A DNA stretch of 64,000 nucleotides from Cacajao melanocephalus (lineage: Eukaryota; Chordata; Mammalia; Primates; Pitheciidae), in assembly GCA_963573385.1 (NCBI GenBank), contig CAUYLG010061814.1, positions 1-64,000 on the forward strand, written 5' to 3'. Positions 35,288 to 46,979 of the stretch are shown here, in pieces. Below the pieces are notes generated by a model, which saw nothing but the letters and a program-made list of their open reading frames with translations, did not search any database and was not told where the DNA came from. Each line of letters begins with the position of its first letter. Positions within the stretch are counted from its first letter, which is position 1. The position numbers and the translations under genes were made by a program.

Positions 35288-35320
35288 TTACTATCTACCT
35301 TGCAGACCTTCCATGCAGAT
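35288..35320 (-). repeat. MIR SINE, right remnant
   Basis: The short ttactatctaccttgcagac resumes the minus-strand MIR where the LTR interrupted it (compare MIR cctacctcatagg region). Confidence 0.45.
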
Positions 35321-35545
35321 GAATAGTATGACACATGCCAAGTCTGTAGACTTTTATCCGGAACATGGGAAGCACCGTGGTGGCTGTTTGCATCCTGCTC
35401 TCGGCAGGCCAAGCTTTGTTTTCTTAGCAGTTTTCATACCAGATCGTGCAAGAGTTAAATAGACCATCTTAATTTTGTGTCTTTTAAAACCTGTACTTTC
35501 ATTTGTCATTGGAAAGGCGATGAACTAACACTAACATGTGGTATC
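35321..35545. other. No gene or repeat recognised
   Basis: Nothing supported in this short interval. Confidence 0.4.
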
Positions 35546-35547
35546 AG

Positions 35548-36010
35548 TCAGGGTCCCAACAGGAAACAGATGGTATACTCAAAATAGAAACGTTCTAGGA
35601 GGGTTTATAACAAAGGGACTGTTTACACTGTGTGGGTGTTGGGGGAACCACAAGGGACAGTACCCTAAGCTGGGGCTTAATTGCAGTTAAGCTGATAGCA
35701 TCCCTAGGCCACAAGGAACAAGGAAAAGAAGAAGCAGCTATTAAGCCTGGGTGAGAAAGACTCTTTAGAGTTGGCTGCCTTGAAAGAAGCAGTGATCTCT
35801 AATCAGGGAACACAACCAGCTCCAGAGTACTTGGCAAGAAGAGAGCCCTGGATATTAACTCCCTGATCTCATTCTTCTTCCTCCTTCCATCACCTGCCAG
35901 AGCTCCCTATTGACTGACTGCTCAAGCCAGAGGCCATGGGAACAAGGGATGCTCCACAAATAGGCCACAGAGCTCCTACAGGCGTGAGGTCAACTTCCAC
36001 AAAGGATGAG
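35548..36010. repeat. Probable ancient LTR-like repeat, family unresolved
   Basis: Phrases such as gtcagggtcccaacaggaaa, cagatggtatactcaaaata, gggtttataacaaagggact and cacctgccagagctccctat recur in human repeats as I recall them, in this order, but I cannot name the family. The right end contains the 54-bp segment that is repeated at 37061. Confidence 0.4.
35949..36002 (+). repeat. Direct repeat, copy A (54 bp)
   Basis: This segment, from atgctccacaaa to cttccacaa, recurs at 37061-37115 with one inserted base and two substitutions (about 93% identity by eye). Confidence 0.9.
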
Positions 36011-36029
36011 TCCAGTGTGGGTGTATTTA

Positions 36030-36185
36030 CTTTCATTGCATTAATTCTGACACCAGCCCTATACTACAGATGAGGAAACATAGTCAGCCTAAGTTTAAGT
36101 AACTTGCCTCATGCCACACCATTTGGGAGTAGGTGTGTGGTCAAATCCAGGGAGTCTTATTCCAGAGCCTCTCCACTGAGTGAGC
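36030..36185 (+). repeat. MIR SINE
   Basis: The phrases ccctatactacagatgagga, aagtttaagtaacttgcctc and tattccagagcctctccact follow MIR order. Confidence 0.7.
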
Positions 36186-37060
36186 TCAAGAGAGGGAGCA
36201 CCGGGAGAGAAATAAAAGAAAGTGAAATGCATATTTGTGGTTAATATAAAAGTATCATCCATTGTATATCCATTAAGTGGGTATTCCACAGTTGTGTGAT
36301 CTAGGGCCTCAGTGACCTTATCTGTCTTGTTAAGTTTTAAAACAAAAATAAAAGTGAACAACGCTGTCTCATTACTATCATTACAAGTAGGTAATATATG
36401 CATATGGTAATTGATAACATTGGCTATAATAGGACATTAGGATGATGAATGATATTCTTTTGATTTTCTCCACTTTCTGACTTTCCAAAATATGGCCAGA
36501 TATGAACTTACATCTTTTTAGCATAAAAGCAATCAAATAAAATTTTTAAAAATAAAGTAAAATGAAAGGTGAACCAGACAATCTCCAAGTTTTGTTGAAT
36601 GTTTTATGAGCCTACAATCTTGATGTCAATCTTTCTATCTCCCCTCTTTTAATATTAAATCAATCCTACAAATATGAATAAAGGTCCACAGAATACATGA
36701 CAAGCCTTGGAGACTCACACTTTAAGAAAATTCTGGTGGAGGGAGTGAAATGAGCAAAATTGCAGTGATGCCCTCCGGAGTGGGAACAGTTGTTTGCACC
36801 CTCCGGTTCCATCTGATCCATCCTCTGTAACATTTCCTTGATCTTTCTGAAGGTCATGGAGATTTAGAAGGAGGTTGGGCAAAACTTCGAATATGGGCAG
36901 ATAATCTGCTTTTGAGGCATCCCTGGAGGACATTGCCAGTGGAACATTCTCGAAATGAGAGTTGGAGTGTCCTGTAATGGGTATCCTGCTTGCTGGATGA
37001 GCATCAATGTAAATGGCTTAGAAAGAAAACCCTGAGAGGTCAGAGCGTGACATTTCAGAA
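36186..37060. other. AT-rich DNA, nothing recognised
   Basis: No supported gene or repeat. Minus-strand frames of 102, 72 and 63 codons overlap here and look like chance. Confidence 0.4.
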
Positions 37061-37115
37061 ATGCTCCACAAATATGGCCACAGAGCTCCTACAGGCATGA
37101 GGTCATCTTCCACAA
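37061..37115 (+). repeat. Direct repeat, copy B (55 bp)
   Basis: Near-identical to 35949-36002. The flanks of the two copies do not match, so only this core was copied or has survived. Confidence 0.9.
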
Positions 37116-37860
37116 GAGTGTACCTGTAGGTGGGTTATGGAAAGCCAGACCCACTGCCTCTGTCCTGAAACAGCAAACTGCTCTGTAAGTACAATGTAAA
37201 GTCAAGCCTTTGCATTTCTAATTATGATACCAGATGTCATAATTACAAATATGAGAGGCGAACATAAGGCTATCAATTCTTAATATAGTTATAGCATCTT
37301 TTCCTTACGTTCTAACTTGGACAAGTGTCCACTCATGTCTAAAGCGACTTCGCACTATTCTTAACAGAGATGATCTAATATGGCAAACGACCCGATTTTC
37401 ACTCAGCATCTCTTCAGGGCACGGAGTAGATGGCCATTCGTTAACCATTCACTTTGTAAATGGTCAATGTACTTCTCAAAGTCTGTTTACATAAGAAAAC
37501 TAAATTAATTATGGTCAACCAAAGTGTTGTCTACTTTTTAAAACTCACAGAGTCCCCAGTGTAGGACTTTATATTTGGGGCAGACAGAGGGGACTATAAT
37601 GAGAAGCTACTAAATCTTAAACTTCAGTGAACTTCAGTGCCTCTTGCAAGAATCTATTCCTATGCTCCATAACGGATTTTATGTTTATAATTTTGCATTT
37701 TTTAAAGATTTTTTTCCCCGAAACTGTGTAAATTTCAGACATCACATCCATTACACACTGGATCTACCTGGTGTGTAAATTTGAATGTTTCAGACTATTT
37801 TTCAGGGGAGGGTTTGTATTTCAACTATATTTAAATAACAAAAGCCCAGCATATAGGCTG
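37116..37860. other. AT-rich DNA, nothing recognised
   Basis: No supported gene or repeat. Confidence 0.4.
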
Positions 37861-37861
37861 C

Positions 37862-38207
37862 CTTCATTTATTCAGGCTGATATAACAAAGTACCATAGAC
37901 TGGGTAACTTATAAACCACAGAAAGTTAATTCTCACACTTCTGGAGGCAGGAAGGCAAAAATCAAAGCACTGGCAGATTTGGTGTCTGGTGAGGGCTCAC
38001 TTACTGGTTCACAGATGGTGCCTTCTCACAGGATCCTCACATGTAGAATGAGTTTTTGGGCCTGTTTTATCAGGACACTAACCTCATTCATGAGTGCAGA
38101 GCCTCCCATATCCTTCCAAAGACCTCACTTACTAATACCATTCAATTGAAGGTTAGGTCTCAGCACATGAATCTGGGGAAACCCACACATTTAGAGCATT
38201 GCACAGC
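37862..38207 (-). mobile_element. MaLR-type LTR (MLT1/MSTD-like)
   Basis: The reversed LTR: ttcaggctgatataacaaag, taccatagactgggtaactt, cacacttctggaggcaggaa, ctggtgagggctcacttact, then aatacc and ctggggaaacccacacattt, which is the reverse of the LTR start. Subfamily is tentative. Confidence 0.75.
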
Positions 38208-38449
38208 CTTCCTCTCCAGATCTGTTTTCCTCCGCCTTCCCCACAACCTTACCATGTAGTCATCGAATGGAATGAGAAGAGAAGCTTCAGTTACCTAAAC
38301 AGTTTAAGGCTGAAGGGTGCCTACACCAACAGACTGTCCATTGGTAATCAGGTGGGAAATACGTTCCAACTGAGCAGGGACAGTGAAGAAGGGGGAAAGA
38401 GAAGAGACGCCCACCAGACCCCGAGTTCATCCTTACGAGTGAGCCTAGC

Positions 38450-38563
38450 AGAGCGGTGAAGAAAGTGGGCTCCGCCTGTAGAAACAGCCTTATTCCTTAC
38501 CAAGTCTGGGACCCTGTGCCTTGTTACTGAAGTCTCAGTTTCCTCATTTAAAAAATAAGAATG
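38450..38563 (-). repeat. MIR SINE, left half (split by insertion)
   Basis: The reversed MIR: agagcggtgaagaaagtggg, then agtctcagtttcctcattta, ending in aaaaaataagaatg. The MIR resumes at 39328 with ataatgcttacctc, showing that the intervening 750 bp were inserted. Confidence 0.8.
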
Positions 38564-39313
38564 TCCCGACTGTCACCAGGCAACCTGAAAGAGGACCCTG
38601 AGTTTATGAGGATAGGACTCCCCATTTCATAATCAAAACATCATTTGCAGGGCCTGGGGGAATTCTCAGAAGCAGGGAGGGTCTGCCTACCACCTCTCTT
38701 CCCTGGGCTTGGTTAGAGTGAGCAGGTGTAGCCCTGATGCCAGAGGGTTAGACCAGGGAGCATCCTTGCCTCAGCACAGCTGGGCAGTGGCTATTGTGAC
38801 TCCACATAGCCCAGCCTTCCCAGGGTCTGGTCTGCAGCCCCTAGATTGGGAAGGGGGCATGTCCTCAAGGAGACCTTAAGGGCCATCTGCCTGAGGTGGG
38901 GCTGGCCCATCAAGTTGTGTCCCCTGGCGTGGGCTCTGCCTACACACTTACAGGGCAGCTACTCCAGTTCCAGGTAGGTCCAGGCTGTGGGAAAGCAGAG
39001 GAAAATGGCAATGCCTTGTCCTCAAGGAGCCCACAGTTTGATGTCCAGGGAGAGGCCAGCGTGAGATAGAAAACTACAAGGAAGAGGGATGATCGCAATG
39101 ACAGTGGTTTCTGGAGCACACAGGAAGGGGAAGAAAGCCCATTCATGGCTCCTTTTGCAGAATGTAGTGTCCTCCTCCTTTTTCTTCCAAATTTTTGTAT
39201 TTGGCATTTAGGAACTTACAGTAGCTTAGGCCCAGCTCAGTAACTGTTAAAGATTGTCCAGGGTAACTCACTCTGAAAAGAGAACCCACCACCAGCAATT
39301 TTCCAAAAAATAA
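38564..39313 (+). mobile_element. Unidentified 750-bp A-tailed insertion (candidate retrocopy)
   Basis: Sits between two halves of one MIR. It is flanked by a 14-bp direct repeat, aaaaaataagaatg (38550-38563 and 39314-39327), and ends in an A-rich run. That combination is the mark of LINE-1-mediated insertion of an RNA on the plus strand, and the ttt/aaaa junction suits the LINE-1 endonuclease. The insert is more GC-rich than its surroundings, does not match Alu, LINE-1 or SVA, and includes an L2-like phrase (cttgtcctcaaggagcccac). A processed copy of a 3' UTR or non-coding transcript is the best guess. No coding frame was recognised. Confidence 0.65.
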
Positions 39314-39327
39314 AAAAAATAAGAATG

Positions 39328-39450
39328 ATAATGCTTACCTCTTGGGATTTTTACAAAGACAAAATGAGATAATATGTGTAAAATGCTCAGTGTGGTATCT
39401 GGAACATTATAGTTGCTCTGTAAACAATAGCATCTGCAATTATCACTAAA
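39328..39450 (-). repeat. MIR SINE, right half
   Basis: Resumes with ataatgcttacctcttggg, then acaaaatgagataatatgtg, tgtggtatctggaacattat and ttgctctgtaaacaatagc, in reversed MIR order. Confidence 0.85.
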
Positions 39451-39744
39451 CTAGACAAGACAAAAATAAGAACATCTCAGAGAAATGTGATATACCATGT
39501 GACATTTTACTTGGCACCTTATATTACTCCTTTGCACCCAACCCTTCTCAGGTCTTTCATCAGTACACCATAATTATTATAACTGCATAACTACCTTATA
39601 AATAGAAAAATAGGCCATAGAATTAAAGGAAGAAATAAAAAATGACTTGCTCAGGTTGACACAAAAAAACAAATTATAAAATCAGAATGATAAATTATGT
39701 TCCTAGGGAGCCCAAATAGTTCATGTTGCCAATAATACTTATTT
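39451..39744. other. AT-rich DNA, nothing recognised
   Basis: No supported feature. Confidence 0.4.
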
Positions 39745-40690
39745 CACCTTACATTTATTGAGCACCTATTACATACAAGGACTTTGGCAGACACTATCAG
39801 AGAGTCAAAGATAAAAGAGATTCCCTACTCTCCAAGAACTTTATAATACACCAGAAAAGATTCCATGGAATTAGCTAGTATTCCATGGAATACTAGTTAA
39901 TAGGTGTTACATTAAAAAGATATTTTGTGAACAAATAAATTTCAGAAGCTTCAGATTAAACACAAGTATACAGGTTTTTTCACTATCCAACTTCTCAGAA
40001 CCGTTGCAATGCTGATAGGTCTTGCAAAGCTCCAAGAAGAGAAAAATTACTGCAGCATTTTGCAAATTTGTTTAATTATTGAACTCTACTAGCATAGTAT
40101 TTCATAGGCCTAGTGTTCCAGGAAAACACTTTGGGAAACACTGGACTGCAGAACTAAAATGAATACACAAACAGCTCTAGGACAGATTGAGTGACGTTCA
40201 ATATGTTATAGGAACTGAGTAGAAACAGCAAATATCCTAGTTAGTAAGATTCTGGAGAGGTGTCAGGGGAGGCATGGTTTGAGATAGGCCTTAAAGGATG
40301 ACTCGTTATGTTGTGTTATTGATACCCAGGCATGAGAATTCCATGTAGCAAGGCTAACACAGATCAGGAGAGGTGCAAGGCCAAGAGTATGGAACAGTGG
40401 GTTGGCCCCATCAGATTAGCTCATAAAATGTTTGCAGTCGATACAGGGGAAATAAAGTCAGAGAGAGAGGATGAAGCATGGCGTGTAGGAGCGTGAAAAC
40501 CACAGCAGAGTTGTTGGAGGTAACTGGGCGTGCTGATCAGAACTTCAGGAAGAAGATTCTGACAAAATGGAAAGACTACATTGGAGTGGGGAAAGTTAAG
40601 AAGTGCAGAAACCAAGAAAAGATTATCTTATTAACCTCAGCAAGAAGTCATCTGTCCTGAACCAAAGAGGTGACAGCTAAGCAGTCAGGG
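39745..40690 (-). repeat. L2 element, long diverged copy
   Basis: The 3' end at 39745-39860 is clear (acatttattgagcacctatt, ccctactctccaagaacttt). A second part at 40240-40690 follows reversed L2 body phrases (gatagccttaaaggatga-like, catgagaattccatgtagca, gagaggtgcaaggcc). The middle is unclear and holds the palindrome at 39875. Confidence 0.6.
39860..39896. repeat. Palindrome with duplicated core
   Basis: A perfect 22-bp palindrome at 39875-39896 is centred on ttccatggaa. The self-complementary 12-mer attccatggaat also occurs just upstream at 39860-39871. Confidence 0.9.
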
Positions 40691-41515
40691 CGAAAACATG
40701 TCAGAGAGAAGTATATTAGAGATAAAATCTAAGTGATTTGACATCATCTGTATGTTTTATTATATTGGGGACATCTTTATATAGTTGTAAGTTGTCAAGT
40801 TGTATTTACTGAGTTTAGGATGCTGAACCCAATGTATGTTATTCTCTGCCAGCGTGGTGTAAACTAAGGGAATCTGATCAAATTGCTCATGGATAGGTAT
40901 CTAAATTCTTACAACAGAAGATTTCACTGGAGGAGCCAGTGACACTCTCTGATCAGACAATGACAGACTCCTCTGATCCCCAAAAGGTGATTCATAGGTA
41001 AAACTGCCAGGAGGTAGAGCTGAAATCCAATGTGCATTTCTCTTCCTCAACACCTTTGGCTGTTCGGACCTGTGAGGAGCACCAAAACACCAGTCACTTA
41101 GAATTCAAGGTTCTGCAACCCTGAAACCATATTTAAAACTGCTCCCCACACTGTACACAAACAGGCCCTTAGAACAATTCAAACCCTGGGTCTCTGCTCC
41201 CTTGCAGACTAATTGGACAAGGTACAGCATGTGGTATGTGAATGTAATTGTTCAGAGGGGCAGCAGGCTCTCTCAGGTCTCCTGACCCGACTGCACAGCC
41301 CAGAGGTTGTCACCCACTGCTGTCTCTGCTGAGCACGCATGAGCAGAGAGGCCCCATACTTCATCCACCAGATGGAAACCTTGCTGCCCCATACTGTGGG
41401 TGGCAGATGTTTTCCTGCTTAATTGTTGAAGATTAAGATTTGCAAACCAAAATGTAAAAATACTTCCCCCAGGCAATTATGGCCAATCAAATCACAGACT
41501 TTGGGAAGAAAGATG
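40691..41515. other. No gene or repeat recognised
   Basis: No supported gene or repeat. The overlapping frames at 41248-41476 are chance. Confidence 0.4.
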
Positions 41516-41519
41516 ATGA

Positions 41520-41960
41520 CTACTACAGCAATTCCTCACTTAACTTTGTCGATAAGTTCTTGGAAACTACAACTTTAGGCAAAACACCATCTAACAAAAC
41601 CAATTTTACTGTAGACCAATTGATATAAACAAGAGCAAAGTTCCTATGGCATATTTCTGGTCACTAAAACATCACCAAACTTCTAAATAAAGACCCAAAA
41701 CACTTCTAATAGTAAACATTGAAATACATGTGACCTACGCATTTCAGAAAGATTAATACAAATGAGTAAGATACATATTTACCCACCTTTTGGTGAATCA
41801 GCAAGTGTCAGTAGTCATAGCGGTGGTGAGTTAAGTTCAGGAATAAATGTTTGCAAAGTGAAAATTGTCAGAGAACCTCCTACCACCATGCAGTTCAAAA
41901 ACAATCAGAAACAGCACTTTCATACTGCATCTTTTTATTGTCATGTATATGCATTAATAT
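41520..41960. repeat. Possible ancient mobile element, family unresolved
   Basis: The phrases caattcctcacttaactttg, gataagttcttggaaactac and aactttaggcaaaacaccat resemble an old interspersed repeat whose consensus I only partly recall. The downstream part (41800-41960) is less certain. Confidence 0.35.
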
Positions 41961-42088
41961 CATAAACTTCATAATTTTTTATTTTATAATTATTGTATTC
42001 ATTCATTTCCCAATCCCTTCTATTCCAGTCTAAGGCACCAGGTGGGGGCCAGCCTTTAACAGAACGTTCTCTAATGGCAGGGCACGCA

Positions 42089-42118
42089 TGTACACACACA
42101 CACACATGCATGCATGAG

Positions 42119-42158
<40 letters not shown>

Positions 42159-42162
42159 ACAT
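42089..42162. repeat. (CA)n microsatellite
   Basis: CA runs at 42092-42107 and 42122-42152, separated by the short tgcatgcatgagac. The frames on both strands that encode T/H or V/C repeats are artefacts. Confidence 0.92.
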
Positions 42163-42511
42163 ACTGAGACCATGTAAACGTGCCAATGAGGCTATCAGGC
42201 ACATCTCTGGGATGTGGGAGGAAATCAAAGTACCCAGAGAAAACCCTTGCAGACATGGGGAGAATGTGCCAACTCCACACAGGATAGATTTTTTTCTCAT
42301 CAACATTATAACAAAATGATATTGAGAGAAATGACATTATTCTAGGACCTGCAGTACCTCCTCCCTCTCCTTGTAAGTAAATTGCACTTCCCTGAGTTCA
42401 TTTGGCCACACGTGGATTTCGGTTTCCTTCAGTGTCCATCTTCTTTCCATGTGTCTATTCCAGGAGCTGTGGTGTCAGTCAGAACAGGGAGACCAGGCAC
42501 TTCTGTACTCA

Positions 42512-43055
<544 letters not shown>

Positions 43056-45305
43056 ATTTGGGGTTCAGTATAGTAAGCCAGATTGAAGGCTTCATATGAG
43101 TAATTATACACAGTTAATGCCTGAATTATGTGAATGGATGGATCTTGGATTATTTGCATGACTGATAAAACAGCAATAAACCTATTTATATTTTATGGAA
43201 AATTTGTACCATTTAAACGGGCTTCAAAGAATTAACTTGGTTGCAGAACAATGTGCAAAATCAAATTAGAATTTAAAACACAATCACATATACACACAAA
43301 TTCTAATTGTCCTATAAAAGGAAAGAATTGATTTATCAGCAATTGTTCCTAATTAGACAAGTCCACTTCACTGTCTGGCTACCCAGCTGGCAAACATAAT
43401 AATCTTTACACATCTACACTTTGCAAAAATGAACTACAGTTCATTTTAAATCTCCCAGTTTGTTTTAGAAGCATATACACACACCCTTTTGAATATAATG
43501 AGATACATTCTGAATGATAAATATCAGTTGATTACTATATGTAGAGCTTCAGTTTAATAACTGTTACACAAAAAAATTATTTGACTATTGTTAAATCTTA
43601 ATAAATGTTTTAAATAATAAATTGGCCTGTATTAACGGCTAGCTATTAGCTCTCCTACTTGTTATTATCTATTAATGTAACTCTTTAGATTTAATATGGT
43701 ATTTATCATTGTTTATTCTCACAGTTGTTGCTTAGAACTAGTAATGCATTTTCATTCCTCCAGATTTTCAGAGCTCTTTTCTAATATTAACCATGACTTC
43801 TCTCTTTTTTTAAAACCTCTGATGACCTTCACCCAAACACAGCTGCATAACTGGGCTTCTTGAAGGAATACTTACTCAAATAAAGGATGTGCTTGCAGAA
43901 TTCTGCCCAGACTCTCTTTCTAGGCCATAGCTTTGACTTGGTTTCTATTTCAATGACGCTTCAGAACGGGCTATAACCAGTGACTGCTTGGGGGTGACAG
44001 GTACCTGTTGGAGGGACTTCTTCATGGACTCACCATAAATGTGAATTCCTCTCCCCAGTCCTATTATAATAACCAGGAGATTGAAAGGTGCATTTAATGA
44101 GAAAGCATCTGAGGCATCTGGGCACAGAGTTGCTTGAGAGCACACTCGTCCCATGGTGCCAGGCTTCAGCCCCCTACTGGCACACCTTTCCCACCTGAAC
44201 CCTCAGAACAGGTCCTGGCTCCTTTAAGAGCCTCCAGTGAGAATTCAATAATTGTCTCCGTGGAAAGTACAAGTTCCCTCTAGTGCAGCGTGATAAATCA
44301 TGGATAATAATAGCTCTTTCCAAAATAATCCTTAGGCAGAAGCAAAATCCAACTGAGAAGGTTGTTCAGAGTCAAAACGTGGGACCTAGATCTGTCGTTT
44401 ATTTGGCTCTATAAATACATTGAGTGTTTCCTTTGTTACCGCTGTTGACATAATGTATTATTATTACTATTCAGCTATTATTCCCTTAATGCCTATATTT
44501 TTTGTCTATTTCCTGCTAGGCCTTCATTCAATGGGCTGACTGTCCACTTTTAACCCTCAGTCTTCTATTGACCAGATTTCAGTTCTAAGCCTCTCCACTT
44601 TTACCACGAAGAATCAGTACCATACTTTAGGGAGATTTCTAGAAACAACGTCCTAGTGTGAGTGGAACAGATCCAAGATTCTAAATGTTGCTGATTTTCT
44701 CTCCACAGTGGCAGGAATATCTAGAGATAGAATTTTTTTTCCCCAGGCATAATCCCCATAATATTTGTTCTGTCATTTTCACAGTGTAAGAACAAATGGA
44801 ACTTTTTATGTCTATACACAGGGACCCTCAGAATGACTCCCAACACTGTTCTAAGTGGAACTTGTCATCTTGAATCGCCTGGGACTGGTTATAGTGTGAT
44901 TCAATTGGCAGAGGTACAGAAGTTTTTTCAGAAGAGTAATTAGATGGTGATTCATTATCCTGTTCACATTCATGATCCTTGGTGGATGCCTTAGCACTCA
45001 CTGAAAGACCTGGCAGCCCATCCCAGCCCCCTGCATCCTCTACATTGCTGCACATAAAATCCCACCTATTATCTCCAGTATAACTACCCACTACTGAGTA
45101 GGTCGAGTCCCAGCATTGAGCACTGGAAGCTTTAAACCTAGGTTTCCAAGACCCCAGGTTATTACCTTACCCACAACTTCATACCTTTCTTCTTTTCGTT
45201 GATGGAAAAACCTGAATCATAATTCTATTTTAAAAGATCGTAAGGCAAATTGTTTTGTTTTCTTTCTTTAGAGTATAATTATTACTAATTCCACAATTAT
45301 TTTGC
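43056..45305. other. AT-rich DNA, nothing recognised
   Basis: 2.2 kb without a recognised gene or repeat. The open frame at 44828-45091 (minus, 87 codons) has no known domain. Confidence 0.4.
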
Positions 45306-45307
45306 AA

Positions 45308-45345
45308 AGTGACAGTGTAATGATTAAGAGCACTCGCTTTTAGCA
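45308..45345 (-). repeat. Short MIR remnant
   Basis: The phrase gtgtaatgattaagagcact followed by cgctttt resembles the end of MIR in reverse. Very short. Confidence 0.35.
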
Positions 45346-45755
45346 AATTTTTCTAATCACCAAACTCTATAAAAATTTAACTTCCTCCAAAAATTATGAC
45401 GTTGTTGGGTAGTTTTTGTTTGACAACTTTGGAACTTGAAAATTCTTTTTGACTAGTTCTCCTATACTCCAGCACATATATAATTATTAATTGCTTCTCT
45501 GCACATTTCCCTTTTCTCTGGAAGGAAAGAAACAGTTTTGGGAAAAATGAGAGCAGTGGGACAAGCGGGGAGGGGCCCTTTTCTTTATTATTGTACAGGG
45601 CTGACTGCATGTCTAATGTTCAGTCAGCATTTCAGTCAGCACATCTTTTCAAGTTGTGGCTCTGAACAGCTGGAATGTGGTATGAAACATAGGCCGGGAT
45701 AAAAGGCCATAGCATTGTGTAGCTTCAAAACCAGTAATCAACCAATCACATGTTC
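45346..45755. other. No gene or repeat recognised
   Basis: Contains near-tandem copies of cagtcagca around 45622-45646. Nothing else is supported. Confidence 0.4.
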
Positions 45756-45803
45756 ACATGGGCATGTGTGCACACACATGCACATGCAGGCACACACACA
45801 CTG
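45756..45803. repeat. Degenerate CA/TG microsatellite
   Basis: The phrases gggcatgtgtgcacacacat and gcacatgcaggcacacacac form an imperfect alternating run. Confidence 0.8.
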
Positions 45804-46532
45804 GGAAGTGGAATTGAACTATAGATGTCATTATGCTGAATGATATATGCTTTGCAAGCATGTGAGTTGGCAAACCTACGCTCTTGACCTTCTTTAAATG
45901 TCAAGTCAGGTCTGAAATCCAAGTCAGAAAAAATCTGGAGAAACAAGTAGCCTGATCAATCAATCAGGTATGTGTCTCCCAGTGACCCCATCATTGATCA
46001 TACACACTCATGGTTTGGAAAATCAAGCTGCAAGGTTTAGGTGCCTCACCCAAATGTGAGCCTGTGTTTGAAGATGACAGATAAGGTTCAGGCCTTAAGA
46101 CATCTGCCCAAAGAGCCCGTGGCTGTCAGAGGAGTACACTTGCCTGGCCATTAGCTTTCTCCCATTACCACAACTGAATCAGCCTGTTTGGAAGCAGTTG
46201 TTGCAGGTTAAGAAGAGAGCTATCCCTGCTTAGCCAATTATACTGGAAGGCTTGGAGAAAAACACATAGCCTGGTATTTGATGGAGACCAGAGAGATGAA
46301 TAATTCCTTGTACTTGGGTCTCTTAATTATCTGAGATTCAATGAACTCTGGTTAACCTTCTCTTCATTATTTCTGACCCCTACTTTCTGACTTCGGACAA
46401 TAGAATTGAAAGCTAAAAGCTCAAAGAAGGGCAAGGAGCACATTCTCACACTATTTCCAAAATAAAGTGCCAGGGAGCTTGTAAAACTTCCATTTTAGCG
46501 AGCCCGAGAGGTGGGAATAAGCCTCCCGCTCT
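45804..46532. other. No gene or repeat recognised
   Basis: No supported gene or repeat. Small CpG content appears near 46498-46530 (tagcgagcccgag, cctcccgct). Confidence 0.4.
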
Positions 46533-46581
46533 GCGTGTGTGCGTGCGTGTGTGCGTGCGTGTGTGTGTGTGTGTGTGTGTG
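46533..46581. repeat. Mixed (GTGC/GT)n microsatellite
   Basis: Alternating gcgtgt and gcgtgc units with four CpGs, followed by about 11 gt units. A 49-base strictly alternating purine-pyrimidine run including CG steps is a strong Z-DNA-forming sequence. Confidence 0.92.
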
Positions 46582-46979
46582 AACTGCGCTGAGTTCTTCC
46601 TAGACATTAGCTCAGGCAGCCTCCCAATCCCGGGTGAGGCAAGTAAAAAGCTCTGATGCCTATTTCACATGCAATGAATCTCAACAATGGAAGTGTATCC
46701 ATACAAACCTCAGAGAAAGTCACAGAACTGAAGGAATCGTTTTCCTTGATTCTCTAAGATCTCACTGATAAATATGGATTAAATCCCAACTGTGCACATC
46801 AAAGTGTTCAGAGCAAAATTGACATACTGGGAAAATAGGAGATACAGTTTTTCTTCTTGAGAATCTAACACTCTTAGGTCAGGAAATAAAGCAATATACA
46901 TATGTAAAGCAATTAGAGAAGAAAATAGGGCAACATATCTCTACATGTGAGATTGCTGCTGAAATCCCATTGCCACACC
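46582..46979. other. No gene or repeat recognised
   Basis: Possibly contains L2-like traces near 46790-46900. Nothing is certain. Confidence 0.35.

Noticed and set aside
41941..42337. Open frames with long V/C or T/H runs
   Set aside because: Artefacts of the CA microsatellite at 42089-42162.
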